NCBI GenBank assembly: GCA_902167325.1
Contig: LR632930.1
Coordinates: 3,410,001 to 3,474,000 of the forward strand
DNA: 64,000 bases
DNA from: Chitinophaga pinensis
GTDB taxonomy: Bacteria; Bacteroidota; Bacteroidia; Chitinophagales; Chitinophagaceae
Reading direction: 5' to 3'
In this document: piece after piece, positions 45,980 to 54,643 of the stretch
How positions within the stretch are numbered: the stretch's first letter is position 1
Layout of the letters: each line of letters begins with the position of its first letter
Program-made: the position numbers and the translations under genes
Notes under the pieces: model-generated
The model's input: only the letters and a program-made list of their open reading frames with translations
Database searches by the model: none
Told to the model about the DNA's origin: nothing

Positions 45980-46882
45980 ATGGAAACGTCTTTCGATACC
46001 AGCAGGAATACCATGTGTGGCGACCTTGTTTTTCTCCTGCTCAATCAATTTATCAATAAGTCTTTTGAAGACAGGATCAGGGGGAGCCAGTACGTGCTGA
46101 TAGTTTCCCGGATATACGGGAATACTGTTTTCTGGAATCTCTACATGGATTTGATGAAGGATCTGATGAAGGAAGCATACAGTGTATCGAGGACGAGAAC
46201 GGAAGAAGGAGGGGCATTGCTTTGCCGGCTATCGGTATATCTGATGTGTATTTCGCGTTCGCAGAAGATCCGGCTGGATATCGGTGAGCTGCATAATGCT
46301 ATGGAAGAATGCTACGGGCCTGCCTTGGAATTATACGACAGGCCGATGCAACATCTGAATATGGCGCTGCGGTCTGTAACCGGCGCTCCCGCAAAAACTT
46401 TGATCCGGGAGCTGGCCGGTTTCCGGATAGAAAGCGCCCGCCCGGCAGACATATTGTTGTACGCTATTACCTGTTATTACGTCAAAGGGAAGGGTATGTG
46501 GTGTCTGCAAAAAGCCGGAGCGGTCCGGCAGTTGTATCAAACTACCAAAGGTATTGATGACCGTGCCCGTTTACTCTTCGCTGAATGGCTGTTGAAGAAG
46601 GCCGCTGTACCCGGTTCGTCACCGGAAGGTATCCGCCCGGCGGCTATCGCCCTTCGGAGGGAGGAAGGGTTCGCAGCAGTTCCCAATGCCTGTCTCATCC
46701 ATTTTTTGCTCAGTGGAAATAAGCCGCTGCCACCGGGTGCCGGAAGGATAACCCTGCAGTCCGTTGATTTCGGAACTGCGATCCGCTCCCTTAATGCAAG
46801 GCAGGTGGCATTTTTTGATACGGATATGCTGATCGCCAATATCATCGCCGGTGAATATTTAACCGTCAACCCCTTCCTATGA
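45980..46882 (+). CDS. Unrecognised protein of the lanthipeptide cluster
   Basis: A 300-residue, mostly helical, apparently soluble protein. It starts METSFDTSRNTMCGDLVFLLLNQFI; an in-frame TTG two codons earlier overlaps the HlyD stop. I see no signal peptide, membrane helix or known motif. It contains seven Cys scattered without a metal-site pattern. The last third has AIALRREEGFAAVPNACLIHFLL and ends TVNPFL. It sits between HlyD and the glycosyltransferase and overlaps the latter by four bases, so translation is coupled. The position suggests a maturation partner, immunity factor or scaffold; none can be chosen from sequence. Confidence 0.75.
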   Translation: METSFDTSRNTMCGDLVFLLLNQFINKSFEDRIRGSQYVLIVSRIYGNTVFWNLYMDLMKDLMKEAYSVSRTRTEEGGALLCRLSVYLMCISRSQKIRLDIGELHNAMEECYGPALELYDRPMQHLNMALRSVTGAPAKTLIRELAGFRIESARPADILLYAITCYYVKGKGMWCLQKAGAVRQLYQTTKGIDDRARLLFAEWLLKKAAVPGSSPEGIRPAAIALRREEGFAAVPNACLIHFLLSGNKPLPPGAGRITLQSVDFGTAIRSLNARQVAFFDTDMLIANIIAGEYLTVNPFL

Positions 46883-48123
46883 AAAGTAAGCGCATGAATG
46901 TGATATTTATCGATTCCAGGGGAACAAGTGCCGTGTATGGCATTGGTTCATACCGGAGGAGCATTGTGCCGGAGCTGGGCAGATCCAAAGACATCAATCT
47001 TATTTGCGTAACGATCACCTATTCCGATATCGGCGGCGTGAAGGTGGAACCACCTGAAAGCACTGGCGGATATACCAATATCACCCTTTGTTTTTCCTAC
47101 CGCGATTACCAGTTACTGACAGGGGAAAGCGCTAACCGTACACAGATGTATGTAGCGAGGATTTGCTTCACTCTCATCCGCCAGCTGATACATGTTAAGG
47201 GCGGTATCGTTCATATCAACAGTAAAGGAGAAACGGAACTGGCAGAGGTAGCCAAAGAAGAAGGTTTCAGCGTGGTTGCCACCCAGCATATACTTATTAA
47301 TGGCGTGGGCGGGGCAGGGCAGTATAGTAGTTACAGCACCCGGCAATGGATGGCCGACCTGGACAGGCGGTACTTTTCAATCGTTGATGGTATCATTTTC
47401 CTTTCCGAACATACCCGCCGGAATGCCATCTCCCTTTTCGGTTACCCTTCGCAACAAACTACCCTTATTTACAATGGTATCCTTCCGCCGGATGCTCCGG
47501 TGGATGGATTACAGCGAATAGCACTGAGAGAACAGCATGCTTATGCACCGGATGACTTCATCGTATTATATGCCGGTCGGATAGACAGGAGTAAAGGCGT
47601 TTTTGATCTTATTAAGGCATTCACAGCTTTTGCAAAAGATAAAGCGGATGTGAAACTGATCGTGGCCGGCGGTAGTGATTATGGCTCCCTGCTGGAAGCC
47701 GCGTTTTCCTGTTCCGGGAAAATAATCGTGACGGGCTTTCTGTCTGCAGAAAGGTTAGCAGTCATATACAGGATTGCTGATGTGGGGGTCTTGCCTTCCC
47801 ATTCTGAACAATCCAGTTACACCGTGCTGGAAATGTTCGGGCATGGCCTTCCTGTGATTGTAAGCGATATAGAAGGGTTTGAAGTGTATGAGGATGGCGT
47901 ACATGTGCTTAAAACGGCTTTTCACGGTAATGGACCCAAACAGGCGGAAGTGGATATCACGATGTTGAAGGATCGGCTGGAAGCAATGTATGCCAACCGA
48001 TCTATCGGAGCAGCGCTGGCGGCAGCTTCCGGAAGCCTGGTCCGTCAATCCCTGCACGCCTCGGTGATGATGGAAAAAACGATCGGTTTCTATAAACATA
48101 TTATGAAAAATAAAAAGGATTGA
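46879..48123 (+). CDS. GT4-type (GT-B) glycosyltransferase in RiPP cluster
   Basis: A 414-residue retaining-type glycosyltransferase. The N-terminal Rossmann domain opens MNVIFIDSRGTSAVYGIGSYRRSIVPEL with a Gly-loop. The C-terminal donor-binding domain has VLYAGRIDRSKGVFDLIKAF, VTGFLSAERLAVIYRIADVGVLPSHSEQSSYTVLEMFGHGLPVIVSD and the E-x7-E arrangement. Similar transferases are found beside RiPP precursors in Bacteroidota (the TIGR04157-type group, from memory). Start and stop overlap or nearly touch its neighbours, so it belongs to the biosynthetic operon and probably sugars the peptide. Confidence 0.88.
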   Translation: MKSKRMNVIFIDSRGTSAVYGIGSYRRSIVPELGRSKDINLICVTITYSDIGGVKVEPPESTGGYTNITLCFSYRDYQLLTGESANRTQMYVARICFTLIRQLIHVKGGIVHINSKGETELAEVAKEEGFSVVATQHILINGVGGAGQYSSYSTRQWMADLDRRYFSIVDGIIFLSEHTRRNAISLFGYPSQQTTLIYNGILPPDAPVDGLQRIALREQHAYAPDDFIVLYAGRIDRSKGVFDLIKAFTAFAKDKADVKLIVAGGSDYGSLLEAAFSCSGKIIVTGFLSAERLAVIYRIADVGVLPSHSEQSSYTVLEMFGHGLPVIVSDIEGFEVYEDGVHVLKTAFHGNGPKQAEVDITMLKDRLEAMYANRSIGAALAAASGSLVRQSLHASVMMEKTIGFYKHIMKNKKD

Positions 48124-48125
48124 TT

Positions 48126-49334
48126 ATGCAAGCATTTACCGGAACACAGCCCACCCTGGAAACTTCGGCAAACAATATCAGGGATTTGCTGATGAGGAGC
48201 GTCAGCCACCTGCGGAAGGATTATGGAGCATTGCTGCATTCAGGTGGCTATTCCCTCTTTTTTTACCATTACGGAAAGATTTTCGAAGACGAAAGATCGC
48301 TGGATGCCGCAGCTACCATTATTGAGAATGTTTTAACCGGCGAGATGCTGTATAGTGAGAAGAAATTTTCCTCTCTGTCTTATTGCGCCGGTATATCAGG
48401 CTCTGGATGGATTGCGACGTACCTGGGCAGGGAAGGGCTGATCGATTGCGATGATGCATTGACACCGCTGGATACACTGGCGGAAGATTTCTTCAGTTAT
48501 ACAATGCAACGCAGCAACAATGATTTTCTGCACGGTGCCAGCGGGGCATTGTATTATCTGCTTTCACGGACGGAAAGCCCTGAAATGGAGGCTGTAGTAC
48601 GCAGGATGGCGGATGCCCTGCTGCAGTCTGCCTGCGAAACTGAAGATGCGCTTTACTGGTTCCACTATGATTTTGATACTGCACAAACAAAGCCGGGATC
48701 ATTGAACCTGGGCCTTGCACATGGTACCCCGGCCCTGATGTCTATCCTCGCAAAGGCACAATGTGTTTACCCCAAACTGGGACTGGAAGATAAGATACGG
48801 AAATGCGCACACACCATTCTGCGTTGCAGGAACAAAGTGGAGTCAGGTTCCTTATTTGGTTATGTGCAGGAGATGGACAGCCCGAAAGACGCTTTATCCC
48901 GCCTGGGATGGTGTTATGGTGACCTGGGGGTTGCCATATCTCTCTGGCGGGCAGCTGAAGCCACCGGCGACCTGGAATTGAGAAAAGAAGCCATTTCCCT
49001 GATGGAACATGCCAGCCACCGGCGAGGGCTCGACGCCTCAGTAAAAGATGCCGCCCTGTGCCATGGTTCCGCCGGTATCTCACACATATTCTTCAAGTAT
49101 TATGGTGAAACAGGACTGGAGTCATTGAAATCAGCATCGGATTACTGGATGAATATCACGCTGGAACTCATACGGCCTACCGACAACTGTATTACCGGAC
49201 GCACCTGCTGGCGTAACGAGCAGGGGTTTCTTGCCAGCTTCCCGCTGCTGGAAGGGATTACCGGTGTCGGACTGGCCATCCTCTCCAGGCTTTCAAAAGA
49301 AAAACTGGACTGGGACAATTGCATGATGATGTAA
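48126..49334 (+). CDS. lanC: LanC-like lanthionine synthetase (cyclase)
   Basis: A 402-residue alpha-toroid cyclase that adds Cys thiols to dehydrated Ser/Thr to form thioether rings. Zinc ligands are kept: C263 in GWCYGDLG, and C312 and H313 in LCHGSAGI. The helper His motif GLAHGTPA is at about 196-203. Further LanC repeats are YCAGISGSGWIATYLG, FLHGASGALYYLL and LLEGITGVGLAIL. The real start is ATG 48126, two bases after the glycosyltransferase stop. The gene lies directly before lanB. Confidence 0.92.
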   Translation: MQAFTGTQPTLETSANNIRDLLMRSVSHLRKDYGALLHSGGYSLFFYHYGKIFEDERSLDAAATIIENVLTGEMLYSEKKFSSLSYCAGISGSGWIATYLGREGLIDCDDALTPLDTLAEDFFSYTMQRSNNDFLHGASGALYYLLSRTESPEMEAVVRRMADALLQSACETEDALYWFHYDFDTAQTKPGSLNLGLAHGTPALMSILAKAQCVYPKLGLEDKIRKCAHTILRCRNKVESGSLFGYVQEMDSPKDALSRLGWCYGDLGVAISLWRAAEATGDLELRKEAISLMEHASHRRGLDASVKDAALCHGSAGISHIFFKYYGETGLESLKSASDYWMNITLELIRPTDNCITGRTCWRNEQGFLASFPLLEGITGVGLAILSRLSKEKLDWDNCMMM

Positions 49335-49355
49335 TAACGCATTAAACCGGACTTT

Positions 49356-52300
49356 ATGGAACAAAACAAGAAGTGGTTAACGGATTTTTTTGTATTGCGG
49401 ACTCCGCTCAAGCCGCTGGATCAGCTGGAGCAGATGTTCGGCAGCCTGAGAACAGGCAACCCGGATGATATGCTGCAGATGCTGGATGCCCATGTACTGG
49501 AAGGGATTTATCTCGCATCTCCGGCGTTGTATGATGAACTGCAGCGTTATCTGCAGGAGCCTGCGAAGTTTACGCCTGATAAAGTCAGTAAAATGTCCCG
49601 CGCTATTTTTAAATACCTTAACCGTGCCAGCGGAAGATGTACCCCTTTCGGGCTCTTTGCCAATTGTACTGTGGGACGGGTAACAGCTGATATGGAAATG
49701 CTGGAAATCCCGCGGGAGGGACTCATGAAGCATCTCCGGCTGGATATGGACTTCCTCTGTGATCTGGCCAACCGGATGAAGGCTGTTCCTGAGCTAAGGC
49801 GACACCTGGTGTACTATCCCAATTCGGCTATTTACAATCTGAGAGGTAATACGAAATACATCGAGTATAAGTATGGCGGACAGGGAAACAGGTCTTTCCA
49901 CCTTAGCAGGATAAAGCCGAATACCGTTATGCGGGAAATTCTGAGACTGGCCGCGAACGGACTGGAATATGGCAGTATATGCGATGGGATTATTCAGCTG
50001 TATGACTTTGAGCGGCAGGATGTGGAAGGGTATCTCGATACACTTATCGGTAACAATGTGCTCTATAGTAATATCGAACCAAATGTTACCGGGGAGGCAT
50101 TTTTCGACCGCTTGTACCGGGTAGTGGAAAAGATCGGCGGAATAGAACCGGCCGTAGCGCCCCTGCTTGAAAAACTGAATGCCGTAACTGTCTGCATCCG
50201 GGACATACGCTCGGGAGAAGGCGGTGTGGAAACCTATAAGGAGCTGTTCGAAATACTAAAAAAACTTTCGCATGATGGTATTGTGGAAAGCCGGCTTTTC
50301 CAGATGGATACCTCCAAAAGTTCCCCTTCACTGGCCATCGGGAAAACAGATGTGGACCAGATGATCGGAGTGATTGAAACAATGGCTGCCCTTCACCAGC
50401 AGGAAGAAAACCCTAATCTCAAAAAGTTCAGAAAAGCATTCGTGGAGAAGTACGAAGAACAGACCGTTCCGCTTATGGAACTGTTCGATAACGAAACGGG
50501 GCTGGGATATAAAAATGCCCGCAGCTTGTCTGACCACTTCGATACCACCCAACAAAGAAGAACAACGGCGCAGGAGTATCTGGCGTTCAAAAAATATATG
50601 GAGTTCGTAAGGAGCGGTGCCGGCGAAATCGTTCTTACGGAGGGAGACCTCCGGCAGTATGAAGGCGGCCATAGCAGGTTGCCGGATGCATTCAGTGTTA
50701 TGTTGAATGTGTTGGAAACGGAAGGCCGTACCATGTTTTCGGTCAACAGTGTGTCTTTATCCACCACTAATCTGCTGGGCCGGTTCTGCCATGCAGACGG
50801 AGTGTTGAACAACCATGTTCGGGAACTGGTAAGGCGGGAGGAGACGGATACGCACGTGCTGGCAGAAATCGCTCACCTTCCTCAATCCAGGATCGGTAAT
50901 ATATTGTCACGCCCTGTGCTTACAGATTATGAGATTGAATTCCTTTCCCTTTCAACGCTTCCGGCAGACAAAAAGATCCGCCTGGAGGATCTATATGTAA
51001 AAGTAGACCGTGGGGAAGTGGTATTGTATTCCAGGAAACTGAAGAAACGGGTGATTCCGAAGCTGTCATCGGCACATAACTATGCTTCGGGCAGCCTGGA
51101 CATATATCATTTTCTTTGCGACCTCCAGTACCAGCATACCGGTTATATCCAGTTGTGGAACTGGGGGGCGCTGCTGCAACAGGAGCCTTTCCTGCCGCGT
51201 GTGAGTTTCCGGAACTGTGTATTGTCGCCAGCGCAATGGAAAGCGGATCTGCTTCCGCTGCGTGAAGCAATGACGGCGCGTAAGATTACATTCAGAGAGG
51301 CTATGCAGGAATGGCGGTTGAAGAATGGTATGCCCGATCAGGTATTGCTGAAACGGAACGACAACTACATCGTACTTGATCTCTCCACGGAATTCTGTAT
51401 GGAAGTGCTGCAGAAGGAAACAAAGGATGAACGCATCGTTTATCTTACTGAATTCATTTTCCAGGGAGGCGCAAACTCACCGGTGAAAGATACTTCCGGA
51501 GGCCGTTATGCCAATGAAATAATTATCCCGGTAAACCGTGTAACCCCCCTTAGGACCGTGAATGCCATCAATCCCCGGTGGATGCAGCAGGTGAAAAGCA
51601 AGCGTGAATTTTTCCTTGGTGATGAATGGTTGTATATCAAGGTTTATGGTAAAACGAAGAACTTTAATGCTATCCTTTTGCAACTGATACCGGCCATTCA
51701 GCGTATGATGGAAGAAGGGAGCATCACTTCCTGGTTCTTCATCCGCTATAGTGATCCCTTCCCGCATTTGCGCATTCGGTTCCGGGTGAAGAAACCTGTG
51801 GGGGGAATCGTGGAAGAGGTACATAAGCAGCTGAAGAAACTCATTGCACAACGTATTGTTACCGATATTATCTCCAACACTTATGTCCGTGAGCTGGAGC
51901 GGTATGGCGACCAGGGTATGGAAGCGAGTGAAGATATGTTCTGCCAGAGTTCAGCACTTGTGGGAAGAGTACTGAAGGCACGGAGTAAGGGAGGACAGCC
52001 GATTCATATGCACCAGCTGGCCCTTTGTGTGATCGACAGGATGGCGGACGCTTTCGGGCTGGACCTCGAATCCAAAGCACGATTCTATAAAGGTTCGTTT
52101 ACCTCGTTTTCAAAAGAATTTAATTATCTGAATGATAAGAACATGAAGAAAACCTTCCAGACGCAATTCCGGCAGATCAGACCCATGATGGAAGTACTGA
52201 CGAATGGCAGCGGATCACCGTATGAAAATCTGGGACTGGAATTGTATATTCGGAATGTTAAACGGGCACTGGGTAATATGGATGCAGCACCCGCCAGTTT

Positions 52301-52442
52301 GGAAACTTTCCTCGGAAGTCACATTCATATGTTTGTCAACAGGATGTTCGCGGGCAACCAGCGATTCGAAGAATTTGTGCTGTACTATTTCCTGGATAAC
52401 TATTACCGGTCCTATATCGCAGTTCAAAAATTGAGTGTATGA
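49356..52442 (+). CDS. lanB: LanB class I lanthipeptide dehydratase (full length)
   Basis: A 1028-residue dehydratase that glutamylates Ser/Thr from glutamyl-tRNA and eliminates glutamate to give Dha/Dhb. The N-terminal glutamylation domain (about 1-700) shows LASPALYDELQRYL, RAIFKYLNRASGRCTPFGLFANCTVG and TMFSVNSVSLSTTNLLGRFC. The C-terminal elimination (SpaB_C-type) domain of about 755-1025 shows WLYIKVYGKTKNFNAIL and SWFFIRYSDPFPHLRIRFR. Both halves are in one chain, unlike the split dehydratases I recall for pinensins. The stop overlaps the following S41 gene by four bases. Confidence 0.94.
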   Translation: MEQNKKWLTDFFVLRTPLKPLDQLEQMFGSLRTGNPDDMLQMLDAHVLEGIYLASPALYDELQRYLQEPAKFTPDKVSKMSRAIFKYLNRASGRCTPFGLFANCTVGRVTADMEMLEIPREGLMKHLRLDMDFLCDLANRMKAVPELRRHLVYYPNSAIYNLRGNTKYIEYKYGGQGNRSFHLSRIKPNTVMREILRLAANGLEYGSICDGIIQLYDFERQDVEGYLDTLIGNNVLYSNIEPNVTGEAFFDRLYRVVEKIGGIEPAVAPLLEKLNAVTVCIRDIRSGEGGVETYKELFEILKKLSHDGIVESRLFQMDTSKSSPSLAIGKTDVDQMIGVIETMAALHQQEENPNLKKFRKAFVEKYEEQTVPLMELFDNETGLGYKNARSLSDHFDTTQQRRTTAQEYLAFKKYMEFVRSGAGEIVLTEGDLRQYEGGHSRLPDAFSVMLNVLETEGRTMFSVNSVSLSTTNLLGRFCHADGVLNNHVRELVRREETDTHVLAEIAHLPQSRIGNILSRPVLTDYEIEFLSLSTLPADKKIRLEDLYVKVDRGEVVLYSRKLKKRVIPKLSSAHNYASGSLDIYHFLCDLQYQHTGYIQLWNWGALLQQEPFLPRVSFRNCVLSPAQWKADLLPLREAMTARKITFREAMQEWRLKNGMPDQVLLKRNDNYIVLDLSTEFCMEVLQKETKDERIVYLTEFIFQGGANSPVKDTSGGRYANEIIIPVNRVTPLRTVNAINPRWMQQVKSKREFFLGDEWLYIKVYGKTKNFNAILLQLIPAIQRMMEEGSITSWFFIRYSDPFPHLRIRFRVKKPVGGIVEEVHKQLKKLIAQRIVTDIISNTYVRELERYGDQGMEASEDMFCQSSALVGRVLKARSKGGQPIHMHQLALCVIDRMADAFGLDLESKARFYKGSFTSFSKEFNYLNDKNMKKTFQTQFRQIRPMMEVLTNGSGSPYENLGLELYIRNVKRALGNMDAAPASLETFLGSHIHMFVNRMFAGNQRFEEFVLYYFLDNYYRSYIAVQKLSV

Positions 52443-54625
52443 AAACCTTATCGATTGCCGGCATTGCTGTAAGCATGATTGTATTGTTGTTGCCTTCCTT
52501 TGCGCATGCACAGGATGGGTGGATTGTGTCCCGCACTATCACGGGTGCTACAGTAATAAAGCAGGCAGCAGGTAATGCAGCAGGTCTTGATTATCTTGAA
52601 ACCGCAGTTGACGGAGCGCCTGCAGGAATTTCCAGGATTGTTGCCGTAAATGCGCTGGAACAGGGCTGGGTAGTGCTGGAGGCGGATGTGGAATCTTTTC
52701 ATGTAAGGGACTCCGGGCATTTACTTTTATACATTCAGGGGAGCAGCAAGCGTGTTCCGTCAGTCGTATTTCAGAACCTGACGGTAGAGAATGTGTTGAA
52801 GTCCGGAGGAAAAGGCCGTATCGTTATTCGCATGCCATTCGAACAAAGGGTGGATTCCGTGCGTGCGGGGCTGTTTCTGAAAGGAAGTGCCCGGATAAAG
52901 ATATCCCGTTTGCGCTTTGGAACAGAACAGGGAGAATTCACAGAGGGATGGAATGAGAGGCATATGGAGAAACTGGCGAACCCGGAGTTTACCGCAGATA
53001 TTATGTTGTTGGCGAGGGTATGGGGTTACCTGAAATATTTCTCTCCCGTTATCAGCAGGCACGATCTGGATTGGGATGGAATGCTGGTACGGCAGCTGGA
53101 TTACCTGTTTGAGTTTCCCGGGGCAAAACTGCATACTGCCATACTTGAAATGCTGGATGCCGCGGCTCCCGCCGGAGTAACCGATGGTAAAAAGCAGGGT
53201 GCTGCCATGCTGGCTGCCGCTACGGCTAATGAGAAAGTAAATGTGGATTACAGCTGGATGAGGAATGCTAAGCAACTCACGAAGGCAGACAGGGCGCGTA
53301 TGCAGGCACTCGCTGACGATTTCAGGCCTTTCAGAAATAAGTACATTTCCACGCCGGATTCAAATCGAGCGCCATCGCCTGCAATATCTGAAGATACCTA
53401 TGGCAGCAATAAACTGCCGGAAATGAAATATCGCCTCCTTGCATTGTTCCGCTACTGGAATATACTTGAATACTATGCCCCCAACAGATATCAGTTGAAA
53501 GATGAATGGCCGGCCACGCTGTCTGCCCTCATTCCCGTATTCACCGCGGCGCGTACCGGCAGGGAATATAACATCGCGTTAATGCGGCTGAATGCCGCTA
53601 AGAAAGACGGGCATGGTCACATTACATCCGCTGCTATCAGTGAGCTGGCATATACAGGCAGAAAAACCCGGTTGCCATTCACCCTTGGCGTAATTGCGGA
53701 TACCGTGTTTGTGAAGCAGGTGGATTCACTCTTCACACACGCAACAGGCATTCGCGGAGGCGACAGGATCATCAGTATTAACGGTGTTCAGGCAGGTGCA
53801 TATGTGGATTCGCTGGAAAGGCTGATCAGTGAACCCCGTAAGGAAATGAAACAATATTATATTACGGCGAATGGATTGTTGGGGCAAGTGGTAACTGCGG
53901 GCGATTCATTGAATCTCTGCTTTATCAATGAAGCCGGAAGGCAGCAGATAACCGTACCCTATGGCAGGAAGGAAATGCTCGATTATGCCAGGGCATCCCT
54001 CAGCCGGCGGAAGCAGCAGAAAACTATTGTTCCGTTACGGATGCTGGAGGGAAATGTGTTGTACATCGACCCTTCCGCCTGGACGAAGAAAGATGCCGAT
54101 ACCACCCGCCGCTTGCTAAGCTCGGTAAAGGCCGTGGTGATCGACTGCCGCACCTATCCGAATTTCGACTTTATTCATTTTTCCTCCTGTTTCCATACTA
54201 AAAAGTCGGACTGCCTGCTTTGGATGTCGACCCTCAGTTACCCCGGACTGCTGAAAGGGGTGATGCATACCTGTGCGCCTGATCCTGCATTTACGTTCAG
54301 CGGGAAAGTAGCAGTATTGATTTCCGAAGCCTCTGTCAGCAGACCGGAAATGCTCACAATGTTCCTGCAGGCACGGAAAGAAAATACCATGCTGGTAGGC
54401 CGTGCTACGGGAGGGGCCGACGGAGATATTTCTACTATACCTATGGTGGGCGATCAGGATATGACATTTGTATATACAGGGTTGGGGGTGTTGTACCCCA
54501 ACGGCCGTGAGACGCAGGGTGCCGGTATCAGGCCGGATATTCATGTCCCCGCCGGCAGGAGAGATTATACCGGTCCGGGTGATCCCATACTGGAACGGGC
54601 ATTACAGTACCTACTAACCAATTAG
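52439..54625 (+). CDS. S41 family peptidase of the lanthipeptide cluster, with extra N-terminal domain
   Basis: A 728-residue exported serine peptidase. The signal peptide is MKTLSIAGIAVSMIVLLLPSFAHAQ. An extra beta-rich domain of about 27-165 (VLEADVESFHVRDSGHLLLYIQG...) looks like a carbohydrate-binding or jelly-roll module. From about 185 it aligns throughout with the 592-residue peptidase at 39112, including VWGYLKYFSPVIS, LLALFRYWNILEYYAP, KDGHGHIT, GIRGGDRIISING, EASVSRPEM (likely nucleophile S634) and TGGADGDIS. The ATGA overlap with lanB ties it to the biosynthetic operon. It may trim the exported peptide or remove a residual leader; this is inference. Confidence 0.87.
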   Translation: MKTLSIAGIAVSMIVLLLPSFAHAQDGWIVSRTITGATVIKQAAGNAAGLDYLETAVDGAPAGISRIVAVNALEQGWVVLEADVESFHVRDSGHLLLYIQGSSKRVPSVVFQNLTVENVLKSGGKGRIVIRMPFEQRVDSVRAGLFLKGSARIKISRLRFGTEQGEFTEGWNERHMEKLANPEFTADIMLLARVWGYLKYFSPVISRHDLDWDGMLVRQLDYLFEFPGAKLHTAILEMLDAAAPAGVTDGKKQGAAMLAAATANEKVNVDYSWMRNAKQLTKADRARMQALADDFRPFRNKYISTPDSNRAPSPAISEDTYGSNKLPEMKYRLLALFRYWNILEYYAPNRYQLKDEWPATLSALIPVFTAARTGREYNIALMRLNAAKKDGHGHITSAAISELAYTGRKTRLPFTLGVIADTVFVKQVDSLFTHATGIRGGDRIISINGVQAGAYVDSLERLISEPRKEMKQYYITANGLLGQVVTAGDSLNLCFINEAGRQQITVPYGRKEMLDYARASLSRRKQQKTIVPLRMLEGNVLYIDPSAWTKKDADTTRRLLSSVKAVVIDCRTYPNFDFIHFSSCFHTKKSDCLLWMSTLSYPGLLKGVMHTCAPDPAFTFSGKVAVLISEASVSRPEMLTMFLQARKENTMLVGRATGGADGDISTIPMVGDQDMTFVYTGLGVLYPNGRETQGAGIRPDIHVPAGRRDYTGPGDPILERALQYLLTN

Positions 54626-54643
54626 CCAGAAAATCCAAACCCT

